NCBI GenBank assembly: GCA_963724735.1
Contig: CAVRVX010000013.1
Coordinates: 62,001 to 126,000, forward strand
DNA length: 64,000 bases
Direction: 5' to 3'
From: Rhodoplanes sp963724735
GTDB lineage: Bacteria; Pseudomonadota; Alphaproteobacteria; Rhizobiales; Xanthobacteraceae
Part shown: positions 8,944 to 17,397 of the stretch, piece by piece
How positions within the stretch are numbered: position 1 is the stretch's first letter
Layout: each line of letters begins with the position of its first letter
The notes under the pieces: model-generated
Told to the model about the DNA's origin: nothing
The model's database searches: none
What the model saw: the letters and a program-made list of their open reading frames with translations, nothing else
Position numbers and translations under genes: made by a program

Positions 8944-10185
8944 ATGCGCAAAATGCGGCAACAGAGCGGCGTCGAGCGACCCATTATACAGGCGAACGCG
9001 ACCCTCAGACCGCCAATCGCCGGGTGCACACCCTCGCGGCGCAGCAACGTCCCGCCTTTCATGGTCATGGACGTAATGAGCGCGGCGGCGCGCCTGGAGC
9101 AGGAAGGGCACCGCGTCATCCATATGGAGGTCGGCCAGCCGGCAGCGCCTGCGCCTTCGACGGCGCTTGCCGCCGCGCGTGCCGCGCTGGAGGGCGGACG
9201 GCTCGGCTACACCGAGAGCCTTGGAACGCCCGGTTTGCGTCGCCGCATTGCCCGTCACTATGAAGAAGCCTACGGGCTTTCCGTGGACCCGGCGACGGTG
9301 ATCGTGACCACCGGCTCCTCGGCCGCGTTCACGCTTGCCTTCCTCGCACTTCTCGACCCCGGCGACCGTGTCGCGCTCGCGGCGCCCGCCTATCCACCCT
9401 ACCGTCACATCCTCGCGGCGCTCGGCTGCGAGCCCGTGCTGATCAGCCCTGCGGCCGAATCGCGTTTTGCCTTGACGCCGGAAGCGCTGCTCGATGCGCA
9501 TCGAACGACGCCGTTGCGCGCCGTGCTGGTCGCGAGCCCCGCCAATCCGACCGGCACGATGATGACGGCCGAAGCGCTCGCCGATCTCGCCGCCGCCGCC
9601 GAGAGCGCCGGCATCGCCCTGATTTCCGACGAAATCTATCACGGGCTCGACTACGCTTTTCCCGCGACGACAGCGCTCTCGGTCGCCGAGCGCGCCATCG
9701 TCATCAATTCCTTCTCGAAATATTTCTGCATGACGGGATGGAGGGTGGGCTGGATGATCGCGCCCGCGGCGCTGGTGCGGCCGATCGAACGGCTGCACCA
9801 GAATCTCGCGATCTCGGCGCCGACGCTGTCGCAGATCGCTGCGGAGGCCGCCTTCGACGGCCGCAGCGAGACCGAGGCGGTCAAGCACGGCTACGAGACG
9901 AACCGACGCATTCTCATGGAGGGCCTGCCCAAGGCGGGGCTCGACCGTTTCCTGCCGGTCGACGGCGCCTTCTATTTGTATGCCGACGTTTCGGCGTTCA
10001 CCGCCGACAGTTTCGAGTTCGCGCGCCGGCTGCTCGCGGAGGCGCATGTGGCTGCGACCCCGGGCATCGATTTCGATCCGGCCGCGGGAAACCGTTTCAT
10101 GCGGTTCTGCTATGCCGGCGCGCAAGAGGACATCGCCGAGGCGGTTGCGCGCATCGGCGACTGGCTCGCGCGCGGGAAAGGCTAG
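8944..10185 (+). CDS. PLP-dependent aminotransferase, class I/II
   Basis: A cytosolic fold-type I aminotransferase of about 413 residues. It shows FMVMDVMSAA near the start, the phosphate-binding TTGSSAAFTLAF, the substrate loop ASPANPTGTMM, the cofactor-binding Asp/Tyr in SDEIYHGLDY, and the Schiff-base lysine in NSFSKYFCMTGWRVGW. The C-terminal domain includes GAFYLYADVS and the substrate-carboxylate Arg in RFMRFCYAG. The start is uncertain: ATGs at 8944 and 8953 are in frame and just precede the family's usual start, while the frame stays open back to 8704 without similarity. It is divergent from the M48 protease gene. The substrate cannot be assigned; aspartate/aromatic-like enzymes are the closest in layout. 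Confidence 0.9.
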   Translation: MRKMRQQSGVERPIIQANATLRPPIAGCTPSRRSNVPPFMVMDVMSAAARLEQEGHRVIHMEVGQPAAPAPSTALAAARAALEGGRLGYTESLGTPGLRRRIARHYEEAYGLSVDPATVIVTTGSSAAFTLAFLALLDPGDRVALAAPAYPPYRHILAALGCEPVLISPAAESRFALTPEALLDAHRTTPLRAVLVASPANPTGTMMTAEALADLAAAAESAGIALISDEIYHGLDYAFPATTALSVAERAIVINSFSKYFCMTGWRVGWMIAPAALVRPIERLHQNLAISAPTLSQIAAEAAFDGRSETEAVKHGYETNRRILMEGLPKAGLDRFLPVDGAFYLYADVSAFTADSFEFARRLLAEAHVAATPGIDFDPAAGNRFMRFCYAGAQEDIAEAVARIGDWLARGKG

Positions 10186-10197
10186 CCGAGGACTCCG

Positions 10198-10542
10198 TCA
10201 CTTTCTGCCGGCGCGACGCAGCGGACCGTGTTCCGGCTCGACCATCTCATCATCTTCGGCGTCGGCGTCCGCGCCTTCGTCGTCTGCGCCCTCGTGCTCG
10301 TCGGCGACTTCGTCGTCTTCTTCGTCTTCGTCTTCGTCGTCATCGTCGTCGTCGTCTTCGTCGTCGTCCTTTTCAAGATCGGTCTCGACCATATCGAGCG
10401 CGATAGGCGGAAACGTTTCGCGAAACGGCTCGCCTTCATCGCCGATCCAGATACACCCGATCTCGTCCTCGCCGACGGACACCACGGTCATCGAGGGGCC
10501 GCCCGACTTGAGCAATACGACGTCGCCCGGCTTGATAGACAT
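10198..10542 (-). CDS. DUF2158 (YodC-like) protein with extreme acidic tail
   Basis: 114 residues. The first 50 form a DUF2158/YodC-type small beta domain (IKPGDVVLLKSGGPSMTVVS, then CIWIGDEGE). From about residue 56 to 105 the protein is almost only Asp and Glu, then ends LRRAGRK. The DNA for the tail is a near-repeat of GTC/TTC triplets at about 10305-10370, prone to slippage. The role is unknown; acidic tails often serve as nucleic-acid mimics or as anti-aggregation tails, which is only speculation here. It lies convergent with the aminotransferase, 12 bp away. Confidence 0.8.
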   Translation of the reverse strand: MSIKPGDVVLLKSGGPSMTVVSVGEDEIGCIWIGDEGEPFRETFPPIALDMVETDLEKDDDEDDDDDDDEDEDEEDDEVADEHEGADDEGADADAEDDEMVEPEHGPLRRAGRK

Positions 10543-10719
10543 GAACGATCCTCCGCATTTGCGAGGGCGTCACAGTAGAGCCTGACAATGACATACGGAT
10601 CACGGCGGCGCGTTCGGAGTGCGCGGACCTTGACTGCTCAACGCGAAACGCTGTGTCGCGAAAGGCCGCGCCAACCGTGCAAAAGTATATCGCGCCGGAG
10701 CCGAGACTTCGTATTTGCG

Positions 10720-11808
10720 TTACCCGCGCGTACGGCTGCGGATCATGAACGTGTCGAAGCCGTATTCCGCCACCTGCCACCAGAAATACTCGTCGTTGCG
10801 GAAGGCCTGCACGTTGTTGATGAGTTTCTTGAAATCCTCGTTCTTGGCGGAAATCTCTTCCCACAGTTCGTTGGTCGCCTTGAGCGCCAACTCCATGATG
10901 TCATTGGAGAACGGCCGCAATTGCGCGCCGCCGGCGAGCAGCTTGCGCAGCGCGCCCGGATTGAGCGCGTCGTAGCGCGACAGCATATAGATGGTCGCGT
11001 TGAACCCGGCATTGATGAGCACCGCCTGGTAATGCTTCGGCAGCTCGTTCCATTTGCCGAGATTGACGAAGCAGTGAACCATCGGGCCGCCTTCCCAGAA
11101 GCCGGGATAGTAGTAAAAGGGCGCGACCTTGTAGAAGCCGAGCTTCTCGTCGTCATACGGGCCGACCCATTCCACCGCGTCGATGGTGCCCTTCTCGAGC
11201 GCGGGATAGATGTCCGGACCAGCGAGCTGCTGCGGCACGACGCCGAGCTTCTGCAAGACCTGCCCGGCGATGCCGCCGATCCGCATTTTCAGTCCGGAGA
11301 GGTCTGCGACCGTCTTGATCTCCCTGCGGAAGAAGCCGCCCATCTGCGCGCCGGTATTGCCCGCCGGAAAAGCGAAGATGTTGAACTTCTTGTAGAACTC
11401 GTTGAACAGGTCGGTGCCGCCATGCTGCGTGAGCCAGGCCGTCTGCTGGCGCGCATTGAGGCCGAACGGAACGCAGGAGGCGATCGCGAAGGTCGGATCC
11501 TTGCCGACATAGTAATACGAGACCGAGTGGCACATCTCGACCGTGCCGCTCGACGTCGCGTCGAAGGCCTGCAGGCCGGGGACGATCTCGCCCGCCGCGA
11601 ACTGTTGAATCTGGAAGCGGCCATCGGTCATTTCGGCGACCTGCTTCGCCACCACTTCGCCGGCGCCGTAGAGCGTGTCGAGCGACTTCGGAAAGCTCGA
11701 CGCCATGCGCCATTTGATTTCGGGCATCGATTGCGCAATGGCGGGCTTGGCGATCGTCGCGGCTGCGGCGCCCCCTCCGAGCGCGCCGAGGAATTGACGT
11801 CTCTTCAT
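10720..11808 (-). CDS. TRAP transporter solute-binding protein, DctP family
   Basis: A 362-residue periplasmic binding protein. It begins with a twin-arginine-like signal (MKRRQFLGALGGG, cleavage near AIAQ at about residue 26). The mature part shows DctP hallmarks: IKWRMASSFPKSLDTLYGAG, GVVPQQLAGPDIYPALEKG, TIDAVEWVGPYDDEKLGFYK and PFYYYPGFWEGG, close to the group that binds 2-oxo acids or similar monocarboxylates. The ATG at 11808 gives the signal peptide; the frame extends upstream without one. No DctQ/DctM membrane genes are nearby, so it is an orphan here and must partner with membrane subunits elsewhere. Confidence 0.9.
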   Translation of the reverse strand: MKRRQFLGALGGGAAAATIAKPAIAQSMPEIKWRMASSFPKSLDTLYGAGEVVAKQVAEMTDGRFQIQQFAAGEIVPGLQAFDATSSGTVEMCHSVSYYYVGKDPTFAIASCVPFGLNARQQTAWLTQHGGTDLFNEFYKKFNIFAFPAGNTGAQMGGFFRREIKTVADLSGLKMRIGGIAGQVLQKLGVVPQQLAGPDIYPALEKGTIDAVEWVGPYDDEKLGFYKVAPFYYYPGFWEGGPMVHCFVNLGKWNELPKHYQAVLINAGFNATIYMLSRYDALNPGALRKLLAGGAQLRPFSNDIMELALKATNELWEEISAKNEDFKKLINNVQAFRNDEYFWWQVAEYGFDTFMIRSRTRG

Positions 11809-11971
11809 CGCGAGCATTCCTCTGTTTTGAGTGGATTGGAGCGGCGGCTCGACTGCGCCGCCCGCAAAAAACAACAGGTGTTACCACAGCATGGGAGCGG
11901 TGCCCGCGCAAGCAGGCAGCGCGCGGCGGGGCCGTTGCGCGCAAAGCGGCCGGCGGCCCGCCAGGCCGCCC

Positions 11972-13087
11972 TCACGCCTCGATGACGATCCGCGGCGCCG
12001 CCCGTCCGGTTCCGACCACGGCGAGCTGATCGCGCACCTTGGCGGCGATGTCGCGGAAGGTCTGCGCATGCGGGCCGGTCGGCTCGGAGGCGACCACCGG
12101 CCGGCCGGAGTCGGATTTCTCGCGGATCGCCATGTGCAGCGGCACCTCGCCGAGGAAAGGCACGCCGAGGCGGGCTGCTTCCTCGCGCGCCCCGCCATGG
12201 CCGAAAATGTCCGAGCGGGCGCCGCAGCTCGGGCACAGGAAGTAGCTCATATTCTCGACAATGCCGAGCACCGGCACGTTCACCCGCCGGAACATCGCAA
12301 TGCCGCGTCGCGCGTCGATCAGCGCAAGGTCCTGCGGGGTGGAGACGATCACCGCGCCCTTGAGCGGGACCTGCTGCGCCATCGTGAGCTGCGCATCGCC
12401 GGTGCCGGGCGGCATGTCGACCACCATGATGTCGAGTTCGCCCCAATCGACCTCGCGCAGCATCTGGGTGAGCGCCGACATCACCATCGGGCCGCGCCAG
12501 ATCATCGGGGTCTCTTCCTCGACCAGGAACCCGATCGACATGACCTTCAACCCGTAGCCGATCATCGGCGTAATTCGGTTGCCGACCATCTCGGGACGGC
12601 CCTTGATCGCGAGCAGCTTCGGCATCGACGGCCCGTAGATGTCGGCGTCGAGCACGCCGACCTTAAGGCCGAGATCGCGCAAACCGAGCGCGAGATTGAC
12701 GGCGGTGGTCGACTTGCCGACGCCGCCTTTGCCAGAGGCGACGGCGATGATGGCGGCGACGCCGGGAACCATCGGCTGCTCGGGCTGGTGCGCGGCAGGG
12801 GCGCGCCTCTGCGGGGCTGCGCTCGCCGCCGGCGCCGGACCGCTGCGCTCCGCCGTCAGTGCGACCATCGCGGAAGTCACGCCGGGGATGGCGCGCACCG
12901 CCGCTTCGGCCTTCGCACGCACCGGCTCCCAGCTCTTGACCGTAGCGGCATCCACGGTGATCGAAAAGAATACTTGGCCGTCGCCGGCGATGATGTCGGA
13001 CAGAACGCCGCTCTGCGGCAATGGGGTTCCGTCCGGACTGCGCACGCCTTCGAGGCGCGCGAGCACCTCCGTCTTGCTCAACGCCAT
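11972..13087 (-). CDS. mrp: Mrp/ApbC (NBP35-type) iron-sulfur cluster carrier P-loop ATPase
   Basis: A 371-residue cytosolic ATPase that carries and delivers [4Fe-4S] clusters. Residues 1-75 are the MIP18/DUF59-like N-terminal domain. The deviant Walker A GKGGVGKST is at 119-127, followed by VGVLDADIYGPS, the switch VVDMPPGTGDA and the cluster-binding Cys pair in FLCPSCG. The start is the ATG at 13087 (MALSKTEVL), which gives the usual length; the open frame continues upstream without similarity. It is divergent from the downstream-oriented dehydrogenase gene at 13350. Confidence 0.93.
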   Translation of the reverse strand: MALSKTEVLARLEGVRSPDGTPLPQSGVLSDIIAGDGQVFFSITVDAATVKSWEPVRAKAEAAVRAIPGVTSAMVALTAERSGPAPAASAAPQRRAPAAHQPEQPMVPGVAAIIAVASGKGGVGKSTTAVNLALGLRDLGLKVGVLDADIYGPSMPKLLAIKGRPEMVGNRITPMIGYGLKVMSIGFLVEEETPMIWRGPMVMSALTQMLREVDWGELDIMVVDMPPGTGDAQLTMAQQVPLKGAVIVSTPQDLALIDARRGIAMFRRVNVPVLGIVENMSYFLCPSCGARSDIFGHGGAREEAARLGVPFLGEVPLHMAIREKSDSGRPVVASEPTGPHAQTFRDIAAKVRDQLAVVGTGRAAPRIVIEA

Positions 13088-13349
13088 TGCGATCTCCCTG
13101 CCCGGCGGTCCAAGCTCCGCCGGCCCGGATGACTGATTGGCTGAACATAGGCCGGCGGACCGCATGGTCAACAGCGTCGCTTTCAGCCGAGCTTCAGCCC
13201 AATGATGCCGAGAACAATCAGCCCATGCCCCTGCCCCTTAAAGCGCGACGGGGGCGGCGTCGAAACAATGGTTGACGCCGCATGGTTGGCCGGCACATTG
13301 GCGCAACGAACAAGCCCCCGGCAAGATCACGGCTGCTAAGGACAAAGCC

Positions 13350-14219
13350 ATGGCGAAAGTCGCTTTTCTCGGTTTGGGCGTGATGGGTTACCCGATGGCG
13401 GGCCACCTCGTGGCGCGCGGGAGCCATGAGGTCACCGTCTATAACCGCACGGCGGAGAAGGTCGAGAAGTGGCTCGCCCAATATGGCGGCCGGCGCGCCG
13501 CGACTCCGCAGAAAGCCGCCGAAGGGCAGGATGTGGTGATGGCCTGCGTCGGCAATGACGACGATCTCCGCCATGTAACGCTGGGCGCGACCGGCGCGTT
13601 CGCGGGAATGAAACCGGGCGCTGTGTTCGTCGATCATACGACGGCCTCCGCGGAGATCGCCCGCGAGCTCCACGCAACCGCGCGGAACCACGGCTTCGAG
13701 TTCATCGACGCGCCGGTCTCCGGCGGGCAGGCAGGCGCCGAGAACGGCGTGCTCACCGTAATGTGCGGCGGCGACGCCGAGCCGTTCGCGCGCGTCGAGC
13801 CGATCATCGCGAGCTATGCGCGCGCCTGCACCTTGATGGGTCCGCCCGGCGCCGGCCAGCTCGCCAAAATGGTCAACCAGATCTGCATCGCAGGCCTTGT
13901 GCAGGGTCTCGCCGAGGGACTGCATTTCGCCGCGAAGGCGGGCCTCGACGCCGAGAAGCTGATCGCCACGATTTCCAAGGGCGCGGCCCAGTCGTGGCAG
14001 ATGGAGAACCGTTACAAGACCATGATCGCGGGCAAGTTCGACTTCGGCTTCGCGGTCGATTGGATGCGCAAGGACTTGGCGATCTGCCTCGCCGAGGCGC
14101 GCCGCAACGGCGCACATCTCCCGGTGACGGCGCTGGTCGACCAGTTCTATTCGGAGGTGCAGGCGATGGGCGGCCGGCGCTGGGACACCTCAAGCCTAAT
14201 CGCCCGGCTCAACCGTTGA
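13350..14219 (+). CDS. Beta-hydroxyacid dehydrogenase (3-hydroxyisobutyrate dehydrogenase family)
   Basis: A 289-residue NAD(P)-dependent oxidoreductase. The Rossmann N-terminus has VAFLGLGVMGYPMAGHL (GxGxxG), and VTVYNRTAEKV suggests NADP preference through the Asn-Arg-Thr after the second strand. The substrate loop is DAPVSGGQAGAENG, and the catalytic Lys lies in GAGQLAKMVNQ. The C-terminal helical domain follows. The start is the ATG at 13350 directly before the Rossmann strand. The exact substrate (3-hydroxyisobutyrate, tartronate semialdehyde or another small hydroxyacid) cannot be told. Confidence 0.9.
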   Translation: MAKVAFLGLGVMGYPMAGHLVARGSHEVTVYNRTAEKVEKWLAQYGGRRAATPQKAAEGQDVVMACVGNDDDLRHVTLGATGAFAGMKPGAVFVDHTTASAEIARELHATARNHGFEFIDAPVSGGQAGAENGVLTVMCGGDAEPFARVEPIIASYARACTLMGPPGAGQLAKMVNQICIAGLVQGLAEGLHFAAKAGLDAEKLIATISKGAAQSWQMENRYKTMIAGKFDFGFAVDWMRKDLAICLAEARRNGAHLPVTALVDQFYSEVQAMGGRRWDTSSLIARLNR

Positions 14220-14279
14220 GCGCCTGACCGACCCGCGAGGCAAATCGTCCAGAGTCGCCGGCGCGAAGACCGTGCCGGG

Positions 14280-16523
14280 TCAGCGGCACACCTCCGCACC
14301 GTTTTCGACGGTGCACGTCTTGCCTTCGCGCTGGGATGGCGGCCTTCCGGCAGGGCGGACGGAGCCGGTCGGGGAGCCGTCCGGACGATTGGCGGCGGCT
14401 TCACCTGCTGCTTGCGGTTGACCTGAACGCGCTGCAGCGCCGGGCGGCTGCTGGGTCGGCCTCATGCCGGCCGGTGGCGCGGCGGGCGTTGGCGGCTTTG
14501 TAGCCGCCGACGGGGGCGGCCGGCTCGGACGCGCAGCCGAGGGGGGCATCGACGGCTGCGGTTGTCCGGCCGCCCCAGACGGCGAGACCGGTGTGGCGGG
14601 CTGAGGCACGAGTCCCGGCGGACGCGGCGCATCCGGTTCCACAACTGTTCCCGGCGGCAGAGCGGCTTGCCCCGGCCGCGGGCTCGGCGCGGGCTGGCCC
14701 GGCTGCGGCCCCGGAATCGAACCCGTCTGCCCGCCTTGCCGTTGCGCCCGCGGCGGCGCGACCTTTGGCGCGGGCGGGATACTCGCGGCCGGCGCTGAGG
14801 CGCCGGGACCGCTCGCTCTGCTCGCGGACGACGACGGCGGCCGACCCGCGGATGGGGCTGTCTCCTCGCCCGGCGCGGACGGCGACGGCGTGGGCCGGAC
14901 CTGCCCCGGCGGCGGCATGGCCGTGGCGGAGGGTTCCACGGGCCGCACCCCGCCCGAACCGTGCTTGGGCGCCGGCGCCGGCATGCCCGGATGAGTTCCC
15001 GCCGGGCTCCCCGGCGCAGGTGGGCCGCTTGCAGGCGGAGAGGCGGTGGCTGTTGCCGACTGGGGAGGCGCGTCGCTTTGCGGCGCGGCGGCAGGCGGGC
15101 TCAGCGTCGCGCCGGTTGGGCCCGGGGGCGCCGGCCGGCGCCCGGCTGGCTCGCCCGGCGGGCCGCTGCCATAAGATGCAGCGCGCGCGGCAAACGGAAC
15201 GCGCACCCCAGGGGCGAGCCGCGGGATTGCGGGAAGCACGGTGACGGCCGGCAGCCCGCCGCGCGCAACCGGCGGGGGAGGCGGCGGCAGATCGGCGAAA
15301 TAGGACGGCCCCGGCTCGATCAGAATGAGCGGCGGTGGAGGGGCGGGGGGCGCATAGTCGATGCTGGCGAGCAGTTCCTCCGCCACCGGCGGCGGGACGT
15401 CAGCGAATTCGACCGGGACGAAATCAGGCGACGGCGCGACGGGCGCGGACAGCCGGCGCAGCTGGCGCTCGGCGTCGGGCGCATAGCTTCCGTTCGGATA
15501 GCGCCGCAGATAGGTCCAGTAGGATTGCGGGGAATTGATCTCGACCGCCCGTTTCCAGGCGAGCGCCTCGCGCCGGGCGCGGATCGTCGCCCAGATACGC
15601 GCCGCATAGGGATGGCGCGGAAAAGCTTCGACAAACTCCAGGTAGACGGGCAATTCGTCCCGTTCGATCGCGACCGCATAGGCCTGCTCCGGGCCGACCT
15701 CGCGGAACGGCCGACGTTCGCGGCTCGCCGACGGCATCACCGGCGCGGGCGCCACGGCGGCGGCCTCGGGAGGCACGAGAATCACGGCCTCCCCCAGCGC
15801 GGAGACGTGCCATGGCGTCTGCTGGCCTTCGGTCAATTGATGCGCGCGCGCACGAATCCGCGTAAATGCGGCGGCGACATCGAGACCGGCGGCGCGGACC
15901 ATTTCGGCGATCGCCGTCGCATAAGGCCCGTATGGACCCTTTCCTTCGGTCACGGTCAGGCCCGGACCGGTGGGAAAACCGATCAGCGTGTTGCGCGGGG
16001 CGTCGACGGCGACCAATCCCGGCGTCAGCCCGGCCGCAGCCAGCGGAAACGGCAGGCGTCGAGAAGCGTCGATGGCGACGATTTTGGTCCGCGCGGGCGC
16101 TGCGTCGAGCGCGCGGATCACGTCCGACAGGCGCATCGTATCGAGCGGAATGTCGCTTTCCCGGTCGAGCTTGGCGTCGACGGCGGCGAAATAATTGTCG
16201 CCCTCGAAGGCGAAGCCGTAGCCGGACAGATAGACGAACAGCACGGCATCGGCGCCGTTGGCCTCGGCCTTGGCGAGAAAGGCGCGCAACGACCGAACGA
16301 AATCGACCTGGTTGAGATTCGCCCCCTCGACGATCTCGAACCCGACCGAGCGCAGCGCTTCAGCGACCAGCCCGGCGTCGTTGAGCGCGGTGGGCAGCGG
16401 CGATTGCGCGTATTCGGCGTTTCCGACGACGAAGCCGAGGCGCGCCTGCGCCGCCGCCGGTCCGACTTGCATCCACACCGCGAGACCAAGCACGAAAACG
16501 AACGCCGCAAGCCGCTTGACCAT
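14280..16523 (-). CDS. Exported caspase-fold protein lacking both catalytic residues, with long Pro-rich tail
   Basis: 747 residues. After a signal peptide (residues 1-26, ending AAAQA), residues 28-235 have the caspase p20-like layout (VVGNAEYAQSPLPTALNDA, then AVLFVYLSGYGFAFEGDNYF). At the catalytic histidine position (normally SGHG) the sequence reads SGYG, with Tyr102. At the catalytic cysteine position (normally DACR) it reads DASR, with Ser154. Both substitutions are clear in the DNA (codons at 16218-16220 and 16062-16064). Residues about 290-400 may form repeats like SEL1/TPR segments (YAVAIERDELPVYLEFVEAF). The rest, from about 410 to 735, is low-complexity Pro/Ala/Gly/Ser. It is therefore a pseudo-peptidase, probably a periplasmic binding or scaffold protein; similar inactive members occur in rhizobia as far as I recall. 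Confidence 0.85.
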   Translation of the reverse strand: MVKRLAAFVFVLGLAVWMQVGPAAAQARLGFVVGNAEYAQSPLPTALNDAGLVAEALRSVGFEIVEGANLNQVDFVRSLRAFLAKAEANGADAVLFVYLSGYGFAFEGDNYFAAVDAKLDRESDIPLDTMRLSDVIRALDAAPARTKIVAIDASRRLPFPLAAAGLTPGLVAVDAPRNTLIGFPTGPGLTVTEGKGPYGPYATAIAEMVRAAGLDVAAAFTRIRARAHQLTEGQQTPWHVSALGEAVILVPPEAAAVAPAPVMPSASRERRPFREVGPEQAYAVAIERDELPVYLEFVEAFPRHPYAARIWATIRARREALAWKRAVEINSPQSYWTYLRRYPNGSYAPDAERQLRRLSAPVAPSPDFVPVEFADVPPPVAEELLASIDYAPPAPPPPLILIEPGPSYFADLPPPPPPVARGGLPAVTVLPAIPRLAPGVRVPFAARAASYGSGPPGEPAGRRPAPPGPTGATLSPPAAAPQSDAPPQSATATASPPASGPPAPGSPAGTHPGMPAPAPKHGSGGVRPVEPSATAMPPPGQVRPTPSPSAPGEETAPSAGRPPSSSASRASGPGASAPAASIPPAPKVAPPRAQRQGGQTGSIPGPQPGQPAPSPRPGQAALPPGTVVEPDAPRPPGLVPQPATPVSPSGAAGQPQPSMPPSAARPSRPPPSAATKPPTPAAPPAGMRPTQQPPGAAARSGQPQAAGEAAANRPDGSPTGSVRPAGRPPSQREGKTCTVENGAEVCR

Positions 16524-16660
16524 CGATCGGATGTCTCCAGCCGCGCGGCCGGGCGCGCCGGCCGTCGTCGGTTCGGTCCGAATAAGACGCAATGAATTCA
16601 GCGCTTTTGAGGCTGAATCGTTTCGAAAGTCTGCAGGACTGCCGCGGAAACGGCTTCAAT

Positions 16661-17272
16661 TCAGGCCGCAGCGCTCGGGCGCGCAGAGACCTCGCGGCGC
16701 CACCTTTGCAGGTTCACGAGCTCCTCCGGCACGGACAGGCGCGCCGGCCTCATCCAATCGACGGCGACGAGCGCGGTGATGTCCGCGACCGAAAACAACT
16801 CGCCGGCAATGAAGGGCCGCGCGGCAAGCTCGCGGTCGATCAGCCTCAACGCCGCGAGGACGCGCCCCTTGTTCGCCTCGCCCCACGCCGGCACTTGCGG
16901 ATTCTCCATGTTCTTCATCGCCGGATGGAGATGGCGGAAGACATGGGTGACCGGGGCGAACAGGTAATGCTCCATCCGCCGCTCCCACATTTCGACCATC
17001 GCCGCCCCGATCCCGCTGCGCCCGAACAGGACCGGGTCGGGGGTCAGCCATTCGAGATAGCGGCAGATTGCGATCAATTCAGTGATCACCGCGCCGTCAT
17101 CGAGGACCAGCGCCGGCACGCGCTGGAACGGATTGACCGCCGTGAAGGCCTCCGATTTGTGCGCGAGCGCCCCGAGATCGACCTCCTCGGCCGGCACCGT
17201 CATGCCTTTCTCGGCAAGGAAAATACGCACCCGCCGGGGGTTGGGCGCGACGCGATTGTCGTAGAGCTTCAT
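16661..17272 (-). CDS. Glutathione S-transferase family protein
   Basis: A 203-residue GST. The N-terminal domain begins MKLYDNRVAPNPRRVRIFLA, with the cis-Pro motif QRVPALVLDDGAVITELIAI (Glu-Leu in place of the frequent Glu-Ser). The C-terminal helical domain carries GELFSVADITALVAVDWMR. It is a single gene between the caspase-like gene and the histidine kinase. It is unlike the GST at 2746, which has a different motif set, so the two are not recent duplicates. The substrate is unknown. Confidence 0.88.
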   Translation of the reverse strand: MKLYDNRVAPNPRRVRIFLAEKGMTVPAEEVDLGALAHKSEAFTAVNPFQRVPALVLDDGAVITELIAICRYLEWLTPDPVLFGRSGIGAAMVEMWERRMEHYLFAPVTHVFRHLHPAMKNMENPQVPAWGEANKGRVLAALRLIDRELAARPFIAGELFSVADITALVAVDWMRPARLSVPEELVNLQRWRREVSARPSAAA

Positions 17273-17397
17273 GCCCCTGCACTCCCAATCTCGGGCCGTT
17301 GGCAGGCCGGCAGCTTAGCCGGAACCGGCGCGACGCCTAAGCCTGATTTAAGGATTTTGCGACACCTTGCTGCGAGCGACGCAATCCACAGGCGCAA

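Noticed and set aside
10305..10370. Triplet run considered as a CRISPR or tandem repeat array
   Set aside because: There are no spacers or constant repeats. The run simply encodes an Asp/Glu tail in a recognised DUF2158 gene.
14961..16595. A 544-codon plus-strand frame opposite the caspase-like gene
   Set aside because: Arg-rich shadow of the Pro/Ala-rich coding strand; no similarity recognised.
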